The notes beneath the pieces are model-generated. The model saw nothing but the letters and a program-made list of their open reading frames with translations. It was not told the origin of the DNA and searched no databases. This document shows, piece by piece, positions 59,198 through 64,000 of a stretch of DNA of 64,000 bases. Positions within the stretch are counted from its first letter, which is position 1. The number at the start of each line of letters is the position of its first letter. A program made the translations under genes and the position numbers. Source of the stretch: an uncultured Oscillospiraceae bacterium (GTDB taxonomy: Bacteria; Bacillota; Clostridia; Oscillospirales; Oscillospiraceae); contig CAKUAS010000001.1 of assembly GCA_934636655.1 (NCBI GenBank), positions 62,001 to 126,000 on the forward strand. Reading direction: 5' to 3'.

Positions 59198-60102
59198 TAC
59201 TTAAACAGCGCCTCCACAAATTCCTTCGGATTAAACGGGATAAGATCATCTATCCCCTCACCCACACCGACATACTTGACAGGAAGCTTGAGTTCATTTG
59301 CTATCGCAAAAACTATGCCGCCCTTGGCCGTACCGTCAAGCTTTGTCAGCACGATACCGGTGATACCGGCGGTCTCCAGGAACTGCTTTGCCTGAATAAG
59401 TCCGTTCTGTCCGGTGGTGGCGTCAAGCACCATGAGCGTTTCGACATCCGCGTCTGGAAGCTCACGGCGGACAACACGGGTGATCTTATTCAGCTCGTTC
59501 ATAAGGTTTGCCTTATTGTGAAGCCTGCCGGCGGTATCGATTATAACAACGTCCGTGCCGCGCGCCTTTGCCGCGCACAGGCCGTCATACACAACGGAAG
59601 CGGGGTCGCTGCCCTCCTCATGGCGCACGATATCGGCATTGGAGCGCTCTGCCCAAACGCCGAGCTGCTCGGCGGCTGCCGCACGGAAGGTATCTCCCGC
59701 GCACAGAAGAACGTTCTTGCCCTCGGCCTTTAAGCTTGCAGCCATTTTGCCGATAGTAGTCGTCTTGCCGACTCCGTTTACACCGACCATGAGGATGACC
59801 GACGGTTTTGTCGTAAGCTTGAGCTGCGTATCCATCGTACCGAGCATGTCCTGCATATATTCAACGAAGGCTTCCTTTGCCTGTTTGCCCTTATTTATAT
59901 AGCGGCGCAGCAGAATACGCTTATAGTCCATCATTATCTGCGCCGTGGTCTCGCCGCCGACATCGGCCATTATGAGCATTTCCTCGAGCTCATCGTAGAA
60001 ATCCTCGCTGTCGATATCATAATTGCGGAATACCTCTTCAAGCTCCTCAATATTCTTTCTGGTCTTTGTAAGGCCGGAAAACATTTTATCAAAAAAGCCC
60101 AT
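59197..60102 (-). CDS. ftsY: Signal recognition particle receptor FtsY
   Basis: The SRP receptor GTPase, 301 residues. It consists only of the NG domain, without the long acidic A domain of E. coli FtsY. N-domain helices span about 1-90. The G domain shows GVNGVGKTTTIGKMA (G1, about 108-122), DTFRAAAAEQL, DTAGRLHNK (G3), TKLDGTAKGG (G4) and GVGEGIDDLIPF. GGAGGAA precedes the ATG. It lies 11 nt after smc, the usual pair. Confidence 0.97.
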   Translation of the reverse strand: MGFFDKMFSGLTKTRKNIEELEEVFRNYDIDSEDFYDELEEMLIMADVGGETTAQIMMDYKRILLRRYINKGKQAKEAFVEYMQDMLGTMDTQLKLTTKPSVILMVGVNGVGKTTTIGKMAASLKAEGKNVLLCAGDTFRAAAAEQLGVWAERSNADIVRHEEGSDPASVVYDGLCAAKARGTDVVIIDTAGRLHNKANLMNELNKITRVVRRELPDADVETLMVLDATTGQNGLIQAKQFLETAGITGIVLTKLDGTAKGGIVFAIANELKLPVKYVGVGEGIDDLIPFNPKEFVEALFK

Positions 60103-60113
60103 TGTGTTCCTCC

Positions 60114-63100
60114 TCAGTCATTTTCAATTGAGCGCTGCGCCTGATCAAGATCAAGCTCTATTACCTTCGAAACGCCCTTTTCCTGCATGGTCACACCGTA
60201 GAGGTGGTCTGCCTCCTCCATCGTGCCGCGGCGGTGAGTTATAACGATAAACTGCGTTTTATCGCACATCCTGCGCATGTACTCGGCATAACGGATAACA
60301 TTTGCTTCGTCGAGTGCGGCCTCGATCTCATCCATTACGCAGAACGGTGTCGGACGGACCTTGAGTATCGCAAAGTAAAGCGCTATCGCAACGAAGGCCT
60401 TCTCGCCGCCGGACAGCAGGCTTATATTCGACACCGCCTTGCCCGGTGGCTGGACCTTTATCTCAATGCCGCACTCAAGCGGATCATTCTCGTCCTCGAG
60501 TATAACAGCGGCTTTTCCGCCGCCGAAAAGCTCAAGGAAGGTTTCGCGGAAGTTCTCGTCAATGAGCTTGAACTGGCCGAGGAATACCTCTTTCATTTCG
60601 TTCGTTACATCATTGATTATACCCAAAAGCTCCTTCTTTGCCTTCTCGATATCGCTGCGCTGGCCGGTGAGGAACTCATAGCGGGTATTTACACGCTCGA
60701 ATTCTTCAATAGCACCGATATTCGGCGTGCCGAGGGCTGATATCTGGCGGCGCAGATCGCTTATGCCGCGCGACTCCTTCTGCAGGTTCTCCACCGGCTG
60801 GCGGAGCTGCTGAGCCGCCGAATGGCTGAGCTCATAGTTATCCCAGAGCTTATCGAGTATCTGCTTTTCCTCCATCTCGGCAGAAAGCTTCTTCTGCTCA
60901 AGACGTGCGCAGCTGCGTTCAAGCTCAAGCAGGCGGCGGTTGGATTCCTGACTGTCCTTATCGGCCTTTGTCCTGCGGCCTTCAAGCTCCATGCGTTTTG
61001 CGTTTATTTCAGCTATCTCGGCCTTTATTTTCTCTGCTTGAGACAGTATATCATCGCGCTGCTTCAAAACGGCATCAAGCTGCGAATTGATCTCCTCGCA
61101 GGCGAGCTGTGCCTTTTCTATGGCCGCTTTTCTGAGCTCACTGTCTCCCGACAGGCTCTGAGCGAGAACTCTGAGCTGCTCGACGGCCGCGTTCGTTGCG
61201 CGCATCTCAGCTTCGCATGAGGCTTTGTCGCGCTGGATCTCGGCGCGTTCTTCTATCGCCGCATCAAGCTCATATCTGAGCCCCGACAGGGCGTTTACCG
61301 ACTTTTCGAGCTCTATCTGAGCCGCATCAAGCTGTCTGCCGAGGGTAAAGCGGCGCTTTTTCAGCTCTTCAAGTTCGTTTGCGCGCGAGAGTATGCCCGT
61401 TCCGCGCGCGGCGCTGCCGCCGGTCATCGAGCCTCCGGCATTAATGAGCTGACCGTCAAGGCTGACGATACGCAGACGGTTGCCGTTTGCCTTTGACATG
61501 CGTACGGCATCACCCAGCGTTTCGGCAACAACTGTGCGTCCAAGGAGATTCGCAAATACGCCGTCATAGCGCTTATCAAAGCTAACGAGGTCATACGCGA
61601 TACCGACAAACCCTGGATCATTCACCGGCGCGTCTTTCATGATATTTCCTCGGACAGTGTCCACCGGCAGGAAAGTCGCGCGTCCGGAATCGAGGCGCTT
61701 GAGCATTTCTATCGCGCTGCGGCCGTCGTTCTGGGTATCGATGACTATATTCTGCATAGCCGCTCCAAGCGCCGTTTCGACGGCAAGCGCGTACTCGTTA
61801 TCTGTTTTTATCAGGTTTGCGACCGGACCATGAACACCTCGAAGGTTTCCCCTGCCCGATTCGCGCATAACGGTCTTGACCGCTTTTGAAAATCCCTCAT
61901 ACTCCTTTTCCATCTCCGAGAGCATGTGGATGCGGGCATCCATGCTGCGGCAGTCTACGGAAAGGCGGTTTACCTTTTCTCGAAGCTGAGAGGCTGCGTT
62001 TTCGCGGCTCTGCAATTTCATGCGGCAGCCTTCGATGATATTGGCGCTGCCGGTTTCCTTATTGCCGAGTTCGGCGATATTGGCAGCAAACGCTTTTGCC
62101 TTGCCTTCGTTATCCGCTATCTGACTGGCGATCTCGCCAAGGCGGACCTGCGCTCCGGCAATATCGCTTTTCATGCGCTCGACCGATTCACCGCTGCTTT
62201 TGATATTTGCTCTGAGCACGGCGGCCTGCGAATCGCAGTCGGCGGCTTTTGACTCGGTCTGTGAAAGGCGCTCGCGCGCTTTGTCGGCTTCGATATCCTT
62301 TTCGTGCATACGCTCGGATATACTGCCGGCAGAGGCATACAGCGCTTCGAGACTGCGGTGAGCCTCGTCAAGCTCAGCTTTCGCGGTTTCGTAATCGGCA
62401 TTAACGACCTGCGCCTGAGCATGCAGCTTATCGAGAGTCGCCATCCACACGGATATCTCGCGCACGCGCAGCTCATCGCGCAGAACGAGGTACTTCTTCG
62501 CCGTTTCCGACTGGCGGCGCAACGGTTCGACCTGAAGTTCGAGCTCATCGATCTTGTCGTTTATACGCAGGAGGTTTTCCTCCGTTTTTTCAAGCTTGCG
62601 CTCAGACTCTTCCTTGCGGCTGCGATAACGCGATATTCCGGCCGCTTCCTCGAATACCTCGCGGCGGTCGGAGCTCTTGGTGGACACGATCTCCGCGATC
62701 TTTCCCTGACCGATGATGGAATAACCGTCTCTTCCGAGGCCTGTGTCCATAAGAAGGCTGTTTATATCCTTGAGCCGCACGGCCTCGCGGTTTATGTAAT
62801 ATTCGCTGTCACCGCTGCGGTAATATCTTCTCGTGAGCATGAGCTCGGTGTTGTCACAATCGAAGATATGCTCGGAGTTATCAATAATGAGCGAAACCTG
62901 CGCAAAGCCGAGTGCGCCGCGCTTTTCGGTGCCGCCGAAGATAACATCCTCCATTTTGCCGCCGCGCAGGGTTTTTGAGCGCTGCTCGCCCATGACCCAC
63001 AGTATCGCGTCGGCTATATTTGATTTACCCGAGCCGTTCGGCCCGACGATCGCCGTAACGTCCTTTTCAAATGTGATCCGCGTCTTATCGGGAAAAGACT

Positions 63101-63134
63101 TGAATCCCTGCAATTCTAACGCCTTTAAATACAA
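60114..63134 (-). CDS. smc: Chromosome segregation protein Smc, short-armed
   Basis: A condensin ATPase of 1006 residues, against about 1180-1190 usually. The N-head with Walker A GPNGSGKSN (31-39), the coiled coil (about 168-425), the hinge (about 428-580, starting GVHGPVANLI and including INAGGSMTGGS), the return coil (about 582-845) and the C-head with signature SLLSGGEKA (906-914) and Walker B PFCVMDEIEAALDEAN are all intact. Both arms are shorter by about 80-90 residues. The start is TTG at 63134 with GAGGT 8 nt upstream. The partners scpA/scpB lie at 522-1914. Confidence 0.95.
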   Translation of the reverse strand: MYLKALELQGFKSFPDKTRITFEKDVTAIVGPNGSGKSNIADAILWVMGEQRSKTLRGGKMEDVIFGGTEKRGALGFAQVSLIIDNSEHIFDCDNTELMLTRRYYRSGDSEYYINREAVRLKDINSLLMDTGLGRDGYSIIGQGKIAEIVSTKSSDRREVFEEAAGISRYRSRKEESERKLEKTEENLLRINDKIDELELQVEPLRRQSETAKKYLVLRDELRVREISVWMATLDKLHAQAQVVNADYETAKAELDEAHRSLEALYASAGSISERMHEKDIEADKARERLSQTESKAADCDSQAAVLRANIKSSGESVERMKSDIAGAQVRLGEIASQIADNEGKAKAFAANIAELGNKETGSANIIEGCRMKLQSRENAASQLREKVNRLSVDCRSMDARIHMLSEMEKEYEGFSKAVKTVMRESGRGNLRGVHGPVANLIKTDNEYALAVETALGAAMQNIVIDTQNDGRSAIEMLKRLDSGRATFLPVDTVRGNIMKDAPVNDPGFVGIAYDLVSFDKRYDGVFANLLGRTVVAETLGDAVRMSKANGNRLRIVSLDGQLINAGGSMTGGSAARGTGILSRANELEELKKRRFTLGRQLDAAQIELEKSVNALSGLRYELDAAIEERAEIQRDKASCEAEMRATNAAVEQLRVLAQSLSGDSELRKAAIEKAQLACEEINSQLDAVLKQRDDILSQAEKIKAEIAEINAKRMELEGRRTKADKDSQESNRRLLELERSCARLEQKKLSAEMEEKQILDKLWDNYELSHSAAQQLRQPVENLQKESRGISDLRRQISALGTPNIGAIEEFERVNTRYEFLTGQRSDIEKAKKELLGIINDVTNEMKEVFLGQFKLIDENFRETFLELFGGGKAAVILEDENDPLECGIEIKVQPPGKAVSNISLLSGGEKAFVAIALYFAILKVRPTPFCVMDEIEAALDEANVIRYAEYMRRMCDKTQFIVITHRRGTMEEADHLYGVTMQEKGVSKVIELDLDQAQRSIEND

Positions 63135-63183
63135 AAGTTCTACCTCATTATTTCAGTTCATTCAATACATTTTATAATAAAGC

Positions 63184-64000
63184 TCAGCCTTTATCAAGAC
63201 TGACAATGCTTATTTCGCCACTTTTTACACTTGCTTCATGAATTTTGAGCTCCGACAGAGAAAACTCCGACGTGAGCGCTTTAACATTGCAGCGATGCTG
63301 CCCTACCATTTTGGAGACGTCCGAGCGGTTGACTCCGAGCACAACGCGGCTTCCGGGCTTTGTGCCGACAAGCAGCGTCCGCGCCTTTTCAAGCATTATA
63401 CGCGAGAGCACAAGCTCGCCGAGCGCCGGATGATACGCTCCGCCCAAAGCGTCGCCGCCGGAAAGATCCTCCGTCGGATTAAGTCCCATGCGGATTATCG
63501 GGATCCCCGCCGCGTTAAACAGCGGAACTACCTTTGCACAGATACGCACAGCGTCCTCAACGGTGTGCTCCTTATACGTTCCTGCGTGCCACATGTCGCA
63601 CAGCACCGTATCGCGCACGATGACCGTGGGATATATCCTCACGCCGTCGGGCTCAAGGGCAATTATCTTTTTTGCGGTCTCGATGCAGCTTTCGTCCGTA
63701 TCTCCGGGAAGTCCGGTCATCATCTGCAATATGAGGTCAAAGCCCGCTGCCTTAATAAGCTTTGATGCGTTTTCGACATCCGCGCTGTCATGCCCGCGGC
63801 CAGAGAGCTCAAGCACCCTGTCGCACATGGACTGCGCGCCTAGCTCCACGACGGCAACACCGTATTTTTTCAGTCTCTTGAGTACCGACGCGTCAATTGC
63901 ATCGGGGCGCGTAGACAGACGGATAGAGCTTATCGTTCCGTCCTCGATATACGGCTGCGCGGCCTCGAAAAGCTCGACCTGCCGGGCCTCGGGTATGGCG
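63184..64000 (-). CDS. Elp3-like radical SAM protein, C-terminal part
   Basis: About 272 codons; the N-terminal part with the Fe-S cluster cysteines is beyond the right edge. Visible are ISSIRLSTRPDAID, VVELGAQSM (radical SAM barrel strand), LQMMTGLPGDTDESC, IYPTVIVRDT and a C-terminal radical SAM_C-like domain ending LKIHEASVKSGEISIVS. This family sits between rnc and smc in many Clostridia. It resembles the radical SAM portion of Elp3 but lacks the GNAT acetyltransferase domain at the C-terminus. The substrate is unknown. Confidence 0.88.
   Translation of the reverse strand, partial: AIPEARQVELFEAAQPYIEDGTISSIRLSTRPDAIDASVLKRLKKYGVAVVELGAQSMCDRVLELSGRGHDSADVENASKLIKAAGFDLILQMMTGLPGDTDESCIETAKKIIALEPDGVRIYPTVIVRDTVLCDMWHAGTYKEHTVEDAVRICAKVVPLFNAAGIPIIRMGLNPTEDLSGGDALGGAYHPALGELVLSRIMLEKARTLLVGTKPGSRVVLGVNRSDVSKMVGQHRCNVKALTSEFSLSELKIHEASVKSGEISIVSLDKG

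Overview
The window looks like a chromosomal segment of a spore-forming, moderate-GC Firmicute of class Clostridia, most like the gut Oscillospirales group. The signs are the gene orders (tig-clpP-clpX-lon-engB, rplS-lepB-rbgA-rnhB-yraN, radical SAM-smc-ftsY, nadD-LCP-rsfS-leuS), sporulation genes (a SpoIVFA/SpoIVFB-like pair, DUF2508-bofA, DUF421-DUF4363), strong AGGAGG ribosome sites and a butyryl-CoA/4-hydroxybutyrate-type CoA-transferase. It is almost all housekeeping DNA, densely packed into minus-strand operons with short plus-strand islands. I see no insertion sequence, prophage, integrase, rRNA operon or CRISPR array.

Layout. 1-3.2 kb: DUF2953 (cut by the left edge), scpB, scpA, a site-2 protease and engB. 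3.2-9 kb: lon, clpX, clpP and tig, the protein quality-control block. 9-10 kb: a phosphoesterase divergent from a Cys-rich DUF1540 gene. 10-14.8 kb: thrC, yraN, rnhB, rbgA, lepB and rplS, with a 280-bp block of hairpins between lepB and rplS that is bracketed by two identical 33-bp terminators. 14.8-18.7 kb: a radical SAM/DUF2344 pair after a SpoIVFA/SpoIVFB-like pair. 18.8-19.0 kb: convergent tRNA-Pro and tRNA-Gly. 19-24.5 kb: a YitT protein and a divergent type II topoisomerase (A and B subunits with a small zinc-ribbon membrane protein between them). 24.5-24.9 kb: a gene-free stretch rich in inverted repeats. 24.9-25.9 kb: DUF2508, bofA and an acyltransferase on the plus strand.

26-32 kb: murF-ddl, an exonuclease, and the amino-sugar set nagB-glmM-acetyltransferase, all feeding peptidoglycan precursor supply. 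32-34 kb: DUF421, DUF4363 and nrdR with a candidate NrdR box. 34-43.5 kb: rnmV-holA-comEC and HIT-alaS-U32-mltG. 43.6 kb: an unannotated 45-residue Cys/Gly-rich peptide. 43.8-48.1 kb: formate-folate, tmk, wecG, sirtuin, HAD and OGG genes. 48.2-50.8 kb: a plus-strand CoA-transferase, a YbaK deacylase and mtnN. 50.8-52.6 kb: a three-gene cassette of unknown role led by a membrane-anchored XRE regulator. 52.7-64 kb: rpsU, leuS, rsfS, LCP, a nadD-yqeK fusion, yhbY, rdgB, ftsY, an unusually short smc, and an Elp3-like radical SAM gene cut by the right edge.

I did not recognise a wholly new large system. The most notable items are the short-armed Smc, the two hairpin-rich intergenic blocks, the Cys-rich microprotein, the XRE membrane cassette, the topoisomerase operon with its embedded membrane protein, and the presence of all three parts of a pro-sigma-K type processing complex at two nearby loci. 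Starts were chosen from ribosome sites and family N-termini; promoter and operator calls are pattern matches by eye.
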